From: JBBDWJ01 sp040902925
GTDB taxonomy: Bacteria > Acidobacteriota > Terriglobia > Bryobacterales > UBA6623
Direction: 5' to 3'
DNA: 9,858 nucleotides
NCBI GenBank assembly: GCA_040902925.1
Contig: JBBDWJ010000005.1
Span: 1-9,858 of the forward strand
Shown here piece after piece: positions 1 through 6,570 of the stretch. Each line of letters begins with the position of its first letter. Position 1 is the first letter of the stretch. The notes below the pieces were generated by a model. The model did not search any database and was not told the DNA's origin. It was given only the letters and a program-made list of their open reading frames with translations. A program made the position numbers and the translations under genes.

Positions 1-117
1 AGAGGCCGCATCGCCAGACTTGCAATCCACCACGGGGAAGAAGATAATCGCACCGAACGGCGTCAGCGCTCTTCACAAGCTGGATGCCGACAAAGCAGCT
101 TGCGGTAAAGGACTCTC
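1..117. other. Leader region upstream of the ThuA-like gene, possible tail of an unseen gene
   Basis: Two + strand reading frames are open from the window edge. One ends with TAA at 106-108 and the other with TAA at 131-133, inside the next gene. Neither translation (35 and 43 residues) resembles a family I know, and codon use does not choose between them. Either could be the tail of an upstream gene in the same direction, which would make the ThuA-like gene part of an operon. I see no clear promoter or terminator. Confidence 0.3.
107..112 (+). promoter_or_regulatory. Ribosome binding site of the ThuA-like gene
   Basis: The purine-rich stretch AAAGGA ends five bases before the ATG at 118. 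An in-frame TAA at 106-108 rules out a longer protein, so the site and the stop together fix the start at 118. Confidence 0.55.
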
Positions 118-867
118 ATGGTCGCCCTGGTAATGCTACTGCTGGCCCTGGCCGCCAGCGCCCCCGCGCAAAACACCTCCAAGGTCTACGACTCCGCGAA
201 GCGCCCGCGGGCTCTCGCGCTCATCGGTGATCGCTATCACAGCCCGGTCTACATTCGCGACAATCTCATCCCGGCATTCGTGCGGGAGAACATCCCCGTC
301 ACCTTCATCGAAAATCACCAAGCCCTCACGGCCGAAGCGCTCAAGGACTATGACCTGCTCGTCTTCCTCAAAGACGGCATGATCTGGCCCAACGGCTACG
401 AAAGAAACTCCCAGGTTCTGTGGATGACCGAGGCTCAGCAACAGGCGATCTGGGATTTCGTTCACAACGGAGGGGCATTCCTGGCGCTGCACAACTCGCA
501 CGGCATCTACCCCGAGGGCGGTCTCTACTACAAGCTGTTCGGGGGCAACTACGGAGGCCATCCGCCGCCGGAAACATTTACCATCCGCATCGAAAACAAG
601 AACCACCCCATCACCCAAGGCGTGGAAGACTTCGAGACCTTCGACGAGCAGCACCTCAGCAAGTACGACCTCGACCGCGAGCACCTGCTGATGCGTAACA
701 TCTCAAAGGCCAACGTCTCCGCCCCGGCAGGCTGGTGGCGCGAACTGGATAAAGGCCGCTTCGTCTACCTGGCGCCCGGCCACACGCCCGAGGCTCTCGG
801 CCACCCGATGATGCAGCGGCTAATCCGCAACTCGATGCGCTGGCTGCTGCGGCTGGATGATCAATAG
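118..867 (+). CDS. Exported ThuA-like domain protein
   Basis: The 249-residue product belongs to the ThuA-like family, a class I glutamine-amidotransferase-like fold linked to trehalose and other sugar use in bacteria. Residues 1-18 form a hydrophobic signal peptide ending in APAQ, so the protein is probably exported. Its n-region has no Lys or Arg, which is unusual. Family landmarks follow in order: a first strand ending in ALIGDRYH (34-41), the turn GGAFLALHN (118-126), FGGNYGGHPP (141-150), NHPIT (162-166), DEQH (176-179), and a C-terminal GRFVYLAPGHT (213-223) before the final helix. These His- and Gly-rich loops are characteristic of the family, and the length fits a single-domain member. 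No catalytic Cys of the amidotransferase type is visible, as expected for ThuA proteins. The family is clear but the substrate cannot be read from the sequence. The TAA at 106-108 makes ATG 118 the first possible start in frame. Confidence 0.9.
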   Translation: MVALVMLLLALAASAPAQNTSKVYDSAKRPRALALIGDRYHSPVYIRDNLIPAFVRENIPVTFIENHQALTAEALKDYDLLVFLKDGMIWPNGYERNSQVLWMTEAQQQAIWDFVHNGGAFLALHNSHGIYPEGGLYYKLFGGNYGGHPPPETFTIRIENKNHPITQGVEDFETFDEQHLSKYDLDREHLLMRNISKANVSAPAGWWRELDKGRFVYLAPGHTPEALGHPMMQRLIRNSMRWLLRLDDQ

Positions 868-997
868 GCCGCGAGAGAACAAGCTGAAGGGCACTCTGAC
901 CGGGTCTGTGGCTCTGAATACTAGCGTAAGGCCCACGAGAATCAGCAACAGCGTCAGTATGAAATGCACTCGGTGACAGCGGTGTGACCCGCGCTCT
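868..997. other. Intergenic gap between the ThuA-like and GT-C genes
   Basis: These 130 bases hold no gene I can support. No stem followed by a T run is evident after the ThuA-like stop. A weak sigma-70-like pair (CTGACC near 896 and AATACT about 15 bases on) could serve the downstream gene, but it matches only four of six bases at each box with a short spacer. The minus strand is open across the gap (see findings). Confidence 0.3.
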
Positions 998-2473
998 ATG
1001 AATCGCAGCCGCCTTCCCCGCTTCACCACAGCCGTTGCAACAGCTTTCATCGCCGCTTACTTCCTTTCCTTCACAACAGGAAGCCTTCGCGCCGAATTCA
1101 CCTATGACGACCTGATGAACTGCTACCGGGGATGGTTTCGTCCGCTTCCCGAGTTGCTTGCTGACAACCTGTTCTTCTTCCGCTATTCACCCACTTTCCG
1201 GCCCTTCGGAGCTCTGGTCTACAAGGTCTTCTTCGGGCCGTACGGATTCGATCTCTACCCCTTAAGAGTTCTGTTGTTGATCGTGCTCGCGAGCAACGTT
1301 TGGTTGACCTGCCGGCTTTGCCGCGCGCTCACGCAATCCACGGAGCTCGGCCTGTTCGCGGCGCTGGTCTTTTGCTACCACATGAAATTCTGGCCGCTCT
1401 ACTACACCACCGGAACGCTCTACGACATCTTTTGCTTTACCTTCTATGTCTCCGCGCTGCTTGTTTATATCGAGATTCGCCGTCACGGAAAACGCTTGAC
1501 CCGGCTCAACCTGCTTACCTTGTGTGCCCTCTATATCCTGGCGCTGGATTCCAAAGAGGCGGCAGTGACCCTTCCGGCCATCCTGGCCCTATACGAGATC
1601 CTCTGGCATCCGCCGGCGCCGGCAAGGTCAGAGCTTGTGGATTGGTTTACCCAGCGGATGGCTCCTGTCTGGCTCATCGCCGCGATCACCATCGCATACC
1701 TCGGCGGAAGGATCTTTTCTCCCGAACTAGGCATCAGCAGTACCGGCGGCTACCGGATCACCCTCTCCGTGGGCGAGTACTTGACCAAAGCTGCTTTCTA
1801 CCTAGGCGAACTTTTCTACGCCCCGGACTGGTTCGACGCTTCCAAGGCGGCCATGACGGTGCTTCTGCTTCTCCTCATTGCCGCTATCAGCCGCTCCCGG
1901 AGTTTCCTATTCGGCGGATTGCTGTTTTTACTTGGGATTCTCCCGCTCGCCTTCATTCCGGTGCGCGTCCTGAGCGCCGTCTATCTCCCCCTGGCTGGTT
2001 TGTCGATCTGCGCCGCCGTTCTGCTCGGCTTCGTGTGCAGCGCGCTGCGGCGCCTTTCCAGTCGCGAACTTTGGCAGTCATCCGCGTTTGTACTGGTTTT
2101 TCTCGCGGCGGCGCTGTCCCTGATTCGTGTTCACCCCGGGACGGAACACATCTACGCGGCTCTCGGAGCGGAGTACACGCGAATCCGCGAGACCCGGGAG
2201 CGCCTCATTCAACTTCATCCCACGATGCCCGAACACAGTCGAATACTGATCCTGAATACACCCTTTCCTCAATACTCTCCCGGCTATCACACTCTTTTTC
2301 TGATACGGCTGCTCTATCGCGACGAGTCGTTGGTAGTAGACGAACTGGCGAGGCTGAAGGAGAACCGCCAAACCCCTGCGCTGACGGAATACGATGTGAT
2401 CGTGAGCTATGAGCAGGGCCAATTGGTCGATGTGGACCCGCACACGCTCCAGTTCCAACCGACGGAGCCGTAG
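998..2473 (+). CDS. Polytopic GT-C type glycosyltransferase-like membrane protein
   Basis: The 491-residue protein has about ten hydrophobic segments, including residues 12-30, 90-105, 117-130, 141-160, 172-183, 222-236, 285-297, 303-321, 326-349 and 362-376. A hydrophilic C-terminal tail of about 115 residues follows. After the first membrane segment comes an acidic pair, D37-D38 in FTYDD, where GT-C enzymes of the PMT kind carry their catalytic acidic motif. FRPFG (67-71) and SKEAAVTLP (185-193) closely resemble motifs of bacterial relatives of the TMTC/PMT O-mannosyltransferase group. Such enzymes take sugar from a polyprenyl-phosphate donor at the outer face of the membrane; the donor and acceptor here are unknown. 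There are no TPR repeats, unlike TMTC proteins. The start is the only ATG after an in-frame TGA at 974-976, and the ribosome site is weak (GGTG near 981). The gene converges on the HEAT-repeat gene. The membrane topology is secure; the enzymatic role is inferred. Confidence 0.75.
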   Translation: MNRSRLPRFTTAVATAFIAAYFLSFTTGSLRAEFTYDDLMNCYRGWFRPLPELLADNLFFFRYSPTFRPFGALVYKVFFGPYGFDLYPLRVLLLIVLASNVWLTCRLCRALTQSTELGLFAALVFCYHMKFWPLYYTTGTLYDIFCFTFYVSALLVYIEIRRHGKRLTRLNLLTLCALYILALDSKEAAVTLPAILALYEILWHPPAPARSELVDWFTQRMAPVWLIAAITIAYLGGRIFSPELGISSTGGYRITLSVGEYLTKAAFYLGELFYAPDWFDASKAAMTVLLLLLIAAISRSRSFLFGGLLFLLGILPLAFIPVRVLSAVYLPLAGLSICAAVLLGFVCSALRRLSSRELWQSSAFVLVFLAAALSLIRVHPGTEHIYAALGAEYTRIRETRERLIQLHPTMPEHSRILILNTPFPQYSPGYHTLFLIRLLYRDESLVVDELARLKENRQTPALTEYDVIVSYEQGQLVDVDPHTLQFQPTEP

Positions 2474-2509
2474 GGCCGCCGCGCTCCTGGCGTTTCGCGC
2501 CCGACCTCA
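2474..2509. other. Convergent junction between the GT-C and HEAT genes
   Basis: Thirty-six bases separate two stop codons that face each other. A short palindrome, GGCG (2489-2492) and CGCC (2498-2501) around a five-base loop, could form a small hairpin readable from both strands. It has no T run on either side, so I do not call it an intrinsic terminator. Confidence 0.3.
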
Positions 2510-3487
2510 TCAACCGTCCGCAAACTGCTGGACAAAAAGCCGGCTCAACGCGTCATCATGCCGCTCGTTCACTGCGGATTCCGCCTTCGCCCGCGACTCA
2601 TTGCGGAACCGGCTGGCAGCCAGAGCTTCGATCGCGGCAAGCGCCAGCTTCTGATCTCCCTTGGCGATCACGCCGAGTAAGAAATCAGCCGCCGCCGGAA
2701 TCGGCGAAGCTCCCGCGGCAGTGACCAGGGCATGGCGAAGCTCTGGGTCGCGGTCGCTACGGTACCGGGCGATGACAACATCAAGCGCCGCGGGGTCACG
2801 GGCCGCGCCCAACGCCGTAGCCGCCTCGGCGCGAACCTGCTCATCGCTGTGATCGAGGAACGCCGCGGCAAAAGCAACGGCATCGGAAGAACCGAGACTC
2901 AGCAGCGAATACAGACACTGTCCGGTTACTTCCGGCTCAGCGTCACCCACGCGAGCTTTAAGTCGCAGAAGCAGCGTACCGGCGGCGCTTCCAAGTTGAG
3001 CGATGGCGAACGCGGCGTCTACACGCACGCTCGCTTCCGTGTCCGTCAGCAAGTCCGCCAGCGGGCTGAGGATCTCAATATCGTCGAGTTGGCAATCGAC
3101 CAATGCCAGCGAACATACCGAGCGCACCGGACCCGCGGTATCCTGGCGGCCGCCAAACACAGGCTCCAACTGGATATGCCCGGCGCCGCGCAGAAAAACT
3201 CCCGCGTCGCGATGGCCCAGGTCCTTGAGAGCTTTCGCGATCGCAATCTTGGCCCAACACTGCGGGTCCGTCTTCACGGCGTCCACCAGAAAACGGTCGA
3301 ACGCGGTAATAAGATTAGGGACCAGTTCGGCGAGTTGAAGATCCGCCACGACAGCAGCGGCTTTCGATACCAGATAGTTGCTTCGGTTGTTCAGCGCCTT
3401 GACAAGGGAAGATTGCGTGGCAGGACCGGGCACGGAGCGAAGCCGCTCGATCTCCCGGATCTTCTCTTCAAATGCGCCTTTGCTCAC
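2510..3487 (-). CDS. HEAT-repeat (PBS-lyase-type) protein
   Basis: The 325-residue protein is soluble, with no signal peptide or membrane segment. From about residue 24 to 310 it consists of paired helices with the spacing of HEAT/PBS-lyase-like repeats. The clearest are 131-158 (DDIEIL..EASVRVDAAFAIAQLG), 163-190, 196-220 (AAAFLDHSDEQVRAEAATALGAA) and 222-251 (DPELRHALVTAAGA). Each has the usual D-x-x-V/L-R-x-x-A core. Residues 60-125 are less regular. HEAT solenoids are scaffolds for protein-protein contacts, so a partner rather than a reaction is expected. The start is GTG at 3487: an in-frame TAA lies at 3506-3508 and no ATG start exists. No Shine-Dalgarno sequence precedes the GTG. The gene runs in the same direction as the ABC operon but is separated from it by the inverted-repeat element at 3506-3682, which ends 18 bases before the start. 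Confidence 0.85.
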   Translation of the reverse strand: MSKGAFEEKIREIERLRSVPGPATQSSLVKALNNRSNYLVSKAAAVVADLQLAELVPNLITAFDRFLVDAVKTDPQCWAKIAIAKALKDLGHRDAGVFLRGAGHIQLEPVFGGRQDTAGPVRSVCSLALVDCQLDDIEILSPLADLLTDTEASVRVDAAFAIAQLGSAAGTLLLRLKARVGDAEPEVTGQCLYSLLSLGSSDAVAFAAAFLDHSDEQVRAEAATALGAARDPAALDVVIARYRSDRDPELRHALVTAAGASPIPAAADFLLGVIAKGDQKLALAAIEALAASRFRNESRAKAESAVNERHDDALSRLFVQQFADG

Positions 3488-3505
3488 GGGCGGCCGGACG
3501 AGGGA

Positions 3506-3537
3506 TTAACCACAGATGCACACAGATAAACACAGAT
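3506..3537 (+). repeat. Left arm of the element, three phased CACAGAT units
   Basis: CACAGAT occurs at 3511-3517, 3521-3527 and 3531-3537, exactly 10 bases apart, with three-base spacers GCA and AAA. The TAA that closes the frame upstream of the HEAT gene lies in the first bases of this arm. Confidence 0.85.
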
Positions 3538-3650
3538 GAGTATCCGGAGGCAATTCCCGGATTGGAGAGAGGTACAAAGCTCACGAACGCGCGGATCCAA
3601 GCGACCCTGCGAGTTGCAGATGTATCCCTGTAGGCAGGCGTCTTATCCCT

Positions 3651-3682
3651 ATCCGTGTTCATCTGTGTGCATCTGTGGTTAA
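3651..3682 (-). repeat. Right arm of the element, three phased ATCTGTG units
   Basis: ATCCGTG (3651-3657), ATCTGTG (3661-3667) and ATCTGTG (3671-3677) are the complements of the CACAGAT units in the left arm and keep the same 10-base spacing. The innermost unit carries one of the two mismatches to the left arm. Confidence 0.85.
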
Positions 3683-3698
3683 CTCTTCTCCCCCGGTC

Positions 3699-4784
3699 TC
3701 ACTCAATGCCGTAGTTAATCTCCAGACGCCGCACAGCCCGCGACGCCGCCCACAGCACCAAAGCAGTGACTCCCAGAACGCCGAGCACGGCAACCGCCGC
3801 GGAGGGCGGCTCGGCGGGGGCCATCAACAACCGGATCAGAAGCGGCGCGCCCTCGTCCGTTGGCGCCGGAACCGGGCACAGCGACTGCACATAGTAGAGC
3901 ACGCTCAGTTTCTGCAGCATGGCGGGCAGGATGCCGTTAATGCTCTCCCAAAGCAAAATCACAATCGCGGGAATGATCGGGTTGCGCAACAGCAACCCCG
4001 CCGCCAGGAACACGCTGCCATATCCAACGCACGCCAGCGCGGCCGAAGCGGCGTACCAGAACACGTGCGATGGCCCCTGGTCGCGCCAGAACGCGGCGAC
4101 GGCTGAGGCGTCCTGCGGCCAGATCATGGCGCCGAAACAAAGCACCGCACCGCTAGTGAAGATGGCCACAGCGGCGATGAGACCCGCGACATACTTTCCT
4201 GCAAGCAATACGTCACGGCGCGCCGGAACCAGAAACCAGAAGTGCAGCGTCTTATCGAGCATCTCGCCGCGGAACAAATTCATGAAGATGCCCAAACACC
4301 CGAAAAAGATCGCCAGCCGAAGATAGAAGTACTGGAAGACCCCGGCGAAAACCTGACGGTCATCCTCGAAGTCGATAAGCGGGCGGGCGTTGATATCCTG
4401 CAGGATTCCGGCCTCGAAATGCAACGACCAACGGGAGCGGCCGTCGAAGTACATCAGATGCCGCCCCTCGAGCGCGTCGTCCTCCGGTCCAAAACGAAAC
4501 GTATAGTCGTTGATCGGCTGGCCGGCGCTCTTCACCACTTCTTCGTCGGAGTCGCCCAGCCGAATCGCCTCGAGAGCGGCCACGGGAGTCGATTGAGACT
4601 GCCAACGATTCTCCTGGAACTTCGTCTCCAGTCCGTGGCCCATAAAAATGACCGACGGGAACAACGCGAGCGCGTAAACCCAGAAACTGCGGCGCGAAAA
4701 AAAGACCCGCCGCAACTGAAGGCGCGCGATGGTCCAAACCTGCCGCAGGCGTTGCGTAGCGCTCATGCTCCCTCCGGTTCTCAT
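3699..4784 (-). CDS. ABC-2 type permease B with a large extracytoplasmic insert
   Basis: The 361-residue membrane protein is the permease partner expected for ATPase B. Membrane segments are seen near 33-50, 153-171, 195-221, 231-257, 259-276 and 327-349. The stretch GEMLDKTLHFWFLVPARRD (173-191) matches the ABC-2 pattern in which a short amphipathic region with 'P-x-R-R' precedes the third segment. Between the first two segments lies a hydrophilic insert of about 100 residues (51-150), probably outside the cytoplasm. It contains a G-x(3)-EEVV-x(3)-G-x-P pattern at 77-90 and an alternating strand pair at 110-131, reminiscent of a BamE/SmpA-like fold. The ATG at 4784 overlaps the ATPase B stop as ATGA and is preceded by GAGGGAGG. 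A second ATG at 4766 has its own GGAGG four bases upstream and could be the main start, giving 355 residues. The substrate is unknown. Confidence 0.85.
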   Translation of the reverse strand: MRTGGSMSATQRLRQVWTIARLQLRRVFFSRRSFWVYALALFPSVIFMGHGLETKFQENRWQSQSTPVAALEAIRLGDSDEEVVKSAGQPINDYTFRFGPEDDALEGRHLMYFDGRSRWSLHFEAGILQDINARPLIDFEDDRQVFAGVFQYFYLRLAIFFGCLGIFMNLFRGEMLDKTLHFWFLVPARRDVLLAGKYVAGLIAAVAIFTSGAVLCFGAMIWPQDASAVAAFWRDQGPSHVFWYAASAALACVGYGSVFLAAGLLLRNPIIPAIVILLWESINGILPAMLQKLSVLYYVQSLCPVPAPTDEGAPLLIRLLMAPAEPPSAAVAVLGVLGVTALVLWAASRAVRRLEINYGIE

Positions 4785-4795
4785 GAGCCTCCCTC
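4771..4795 (-). promoter_or_regulatory. Two stacked ribosome binding sites before permease B
   Basis: On the minus strand GAGGGAGG (4795-4788) serves the ATG at 4784. GGAGG (4775-4771) sits four bases before a second in-frame ATG at 4766. The first start overlaps the upstream stop and so suits coupled translation; the second could allow independent initiation. Confidence 0.55.
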
Positions 4796-5713
4796 AATCA
4801 AGTATTTGTATAGCGCGTCCACGTTTTCGTCAGCCGCCACGACGCTTTCGATCGTGTGGCCGCTAAGCGAAATGCGGGTCAGAGCCCGCGAAAACTCCTG
4901 CTGGCTGCGCGTCATCACCAGCAGGCCGAGCCGGTCGTCGTGAACCTGGATCTGCGTCACATGATCCTGCTCGAACAGCAGCGCGGCGATCCGCGAAGCA
5001 TCGCGGCAGCGAATCACAAACTGGCTGGGATGCTCATGCATTTCCGCGCGAACTCCGCGGATATGCCCTTCCGCGATGACCATGCCGTTGGCGATGAGAA
5101 TCACCTGATCGGAAATCACATCCACTTCCTGCAATACATGGCTCGAAAGGATCACGTGGCGTCCCTGTTCGGCCGCCCTATGAAACAGCGAAATCGTTTC
5201 CGCGCGCACCAGAGGATCCAACCCGTTGAGCGGTTCGTCGAGCACCAGGACTTCCGGGTCATTCGCGATCGCTTGCGCCAGACGCACCCGCTGCCGCATG
5301 CCTTTCGAGTACGCCGCAACCTTGCGATGCGCGGCCTCGGTCATACCGACCTGTTCGAGAGCTTGCCAGGCGCGCTCGGCCGCTTCGCGCTTGGGGTGAC
5401 CCGCCAGAAGGACCCCGGTCGAGACGAAATCAAAACCAGTGACGCCGCGCGGCGCCGCATCATACTGCGTGGCATAGCCTAGAATCCGCATGAGCCGCTC
5501 GGGGTCGCGCGGCGACAAGCCGCGTACCGTAACCTCGCCGCTGTCGGGATGAATCAACCCCGCCATCAGATTCATCAGCGTCGTTTTGCCCGAACCATTC
5601 GGTCCGACCAGGCTGGTGATACCGGAGGGGATGCGCAGAGAGACGCGGTTGACGCCGAGCACCTCGCCGTAAAATTTCGAGACTTCGTTGAGGAGGATTT
5701 CGGGCGCGCTCAC
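4781..5713 (-). CDS. ABC transporter ATP-binding protein B
   Basis: The 310-residue protein has all the parts of an ABC ATPase: Walker A GPNGSGKTT (37-45), Q-loop Gln83 in ATQYD, signature YSKGMRQ (135-141, a common variant of LSGGQ in ABC-2 exporters), Walker B VLVLDEP (155-161), D-loop NGLDP (163-167) and switch His192. About 100 C-terminal residues (220-310) form the accessory domain typical of the CcmA/NatA-type exporter ATPases. It should power permease B or a mixed complex at the inner membrane. The start is the GTG at 5713. It overlaps the permease A stop as GTGA and has GGAGG seven bases upstream. A longer open frame reaches 6136, but that extension runs in another frame across permease A and reads as a shadow. 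Confidence 0.93.
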   Translation of the reverse strand: MSAPEILLNEVSKFYGEVLGVNRVSLRIPSGITSLVGPNGSGKTTLMNLMAGLIHPDSGEVTVRGLSPRDPERLMRILGYATQYDAAPRGVTGFDFVSTGVLLAGHPKREAAERAWQALEQVGMTEAAHRKVAAYSKGMRQRVRLAQAIANDPEVLVLDEPLNGLDPLVRAETISLFHRAAEQGRHVILSSHVLQEVDVISDQVILIANGMVIAEGHIRGVRAEMHEHPSQFVIRCRDASRIAALLFEQDHVTQIQVHDDRLGLLVMTRSQQEFSRALTRISLSGHTIESVVAADENVDALYKYLIEGGS

Positions 5714-6570
5714 GAAACCACCTCCACGGGCCGCAGCTTGCGTTCGAGCACAACCAACAACGCAGCCGCCATCACAGCCGTCGTGATCAGACAAGCGATT
5801 GCCCCCGGCCCCGGGATCGCCTCCGCGCCGAGCAGCCAACGCCAGATCTGATTCATGTTCCGCCCCGGGTTCAGCGCCAAGACCCATTCCACGCGCAGGA
5901 TCAAGTGCGCCATTTCCGCCGCGCCGGCCAGCACAAAAAATGTGCCGAGCACCAGACCGCCGGCTATCATGCGCCAGCGAACGCAAGCGGAACTCGCCAT
6001 CGCCACGAGGCTGACCAGCAATATCCACAGCAGGAAGCCGGAAAACACCGCCCAACCGAGGCGCCAGTTTTCCGAAAACCAAGGCCAGCCCGCCAATCCG
6101 GATTGCATCAGAAACAGCAGCACGCCGGGAATCCAAGTGACCGGCGAGAGCACGCCCAGCAACACGATCATGCGCGCCAGCACGTACTCCACGCGCGAAA
6201 GTGGGCGGCTGAAGTAGAGCGGCAGCGCACCATTGGCAAGATCAGGGGCAATCAAGCTCGGGCCCGCAAACGCCGATAGCAAAATCGCGAACACCGCCTG
6301 GGTATTCATGAAGACGACAAAAAACTGCCCGTCGATCTTCAGCAGGCGAAGCACTTCGGGACCAAACCCCAGTAGAAGCTCCGCGTTGTTCGAGAGATAA
6401 ACAAACAGGCCGCAGGCGACAGGCCAGAACAGCGAAAGCACCAGCAGGATCACGACCAGCCGCTGTTCCATCAGGCGCTGCCAGGCGAATTTCGGCAGCA
6501 CGAGCAGCCGCGCCAAAGGGCCAGTCAACGGGCCCTGATATCGCTGGTAGCCGCGTTTATAAACGGCCAT
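5710..6570 (-). CDS. ABC-2 type permease A
   Basis: The 286-residue protein has six membrane segments at about 38-60, 83-108, 131-155, 170-193, 200-222 and 255-275. The N-terminus, with KRGYQRYQGPLT (5-16) followed by a basic amphipathic stretch, is typical of this permease group. NGALPLYFSRPLSRVEYVLAR (113-133 region) matches the conserved ABC-2 loop 'G-x-L-x-x-x-x-S-R-P-x-S-R' before the third segment. There is no large extracytoplasmic insert, in contrast to permease B. The start is ATG 6570, preceded by GAGGTGA. It overlaps the end of ATPase A by 14 bases and its own stop overlaps the ATPase B start by four, so it sits inside a tightly coupled operon. It is the natural partner of ATPase A. 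The exported substrate cannot be read from the sequence. Confidence 0.9.
   Translation of the reverse strand: MAVYKRGYQRYQGPLTGPLARLLVLPKFAWQRLMEQRLVVILLVLSLFWPVACGLFVYLSNNAELLLGFGPEVLRLLKIDGQFFVVFMNTQAVFAILLSAFAGPSLIAPDLANGALPLYFSRPLSRVEYVLARMIVLLGVLSPVTWIPGVLLFLMQSGLAGWPWFSENWRLGWAVFSGFLLWILLVSLVAMASSACVRWRMIAGGLVLGTFFVLAGAAEMAHLILRVEWVLALNPGRNMNQIWRWLLGAEAIPGPGAIACLITTAVMAAALLVVLERKLRPVEVVS
5721..5725 (-). promoter_or_regulatory. Ribosome binding site that decides the GTG start of ATPase B
   Basis: A perfect GGAGG on the minus strand lies seven bases before the GTG at 5713, inside the end of permease A. With the GTGA overlap it marks the start and indicates coupled translation. Confidence 0.75.

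Larger units (their letters stand above)
3506..3682. repeat. 177-base element bounded by 32-base inverted repeats
   Basis: The left arm (3506-3537) begins TTAACCACAGATGCACACAG and the right arm (3651-3682) is its reverse complement at 30 of 32 positions. The outer 22 bases match perfectly. Inside lies a 113-base centre with no gene and one small hairpin (ATCCGG at 3542-3547 with CCGGAT at 3557-3562). Only 18 bases lie between the element and the HEAT gene start and 16 between it and the permease B stop. It contains no transposase, so it could be a non-autonomous (MITE-like) element or a dispersed palindromic repeat. The outermost TTAA is its own reverse complement, so it could be either part of the arms or a duplicated target. 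From memory, not checked, near-identical arm sequences recur between genes of many environmental bacteria. Confidence 0.8.

Noticed and set aside
136..684. Minus-strand 182-residue frame opposite the ThuA-like gene
   Set aside because: Its Val/Glu/Asp-rich composition is the usual antisense shadow of GC-rich coding DNA, and the + strand shows clear ThuA motifs.
890..925. Sigma-70-like promoter before the GT-C gene
   Set aside because: It matches only four of six bases at each box with a spacer of about 15 bases, a level expected by chance.
1300..2412. 370-residue + strand frame inside the GT-C gene
   Set aside because: It is a shifted-frame shadow, rich in Arg, Pro and His, while the overlapping frame encodes coherent membrane segments and GT-C motifs.
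2489..2501. Small hairpin GGCG/CGCC between the convergent genes as a terminator
   Set aside because: The stem is only four base pairs and neither side has a T run.
2732..3529. Long + strand frame opposite the HEAT gene
   Set aside because: It is Arg/Gln/Gly-rich with no family motifs, and lies antisense to a clear HEAT-repeat coding frame.
3511..3537. The phased CACAGAT units as a CRISPR-like or iteron array
   Set aside because: The units are seven bases with three-base spacers, only three per arm and in mirrored arms. There are no cas genes and no replication gene nearby.
3468..3662. Minus-strand 64-residue frame containing SVFICVHLWL
   Set aside because: It is a translation of the inverted-repeat element. 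Peptides of the 'VFICVHLW' kind arise from the ATCTGTG repeat itself, and the frame also overlaps the HEAT gene.
4242..4943. + strand 233-residue frame across permease B and ATPase B
   Set aside because: It is antisense to two well-supported ABC genes and has no recognisable motifs.
5714..6136. N-terminal extension of ATPase B to an upstream ATG at 6136
   Set aside because: The extension overlaps permease A in another frame and is Arg/Gly/Ala-rich without ABC character. The GTG at 5713 has GGAGG and a GTGA overlap.
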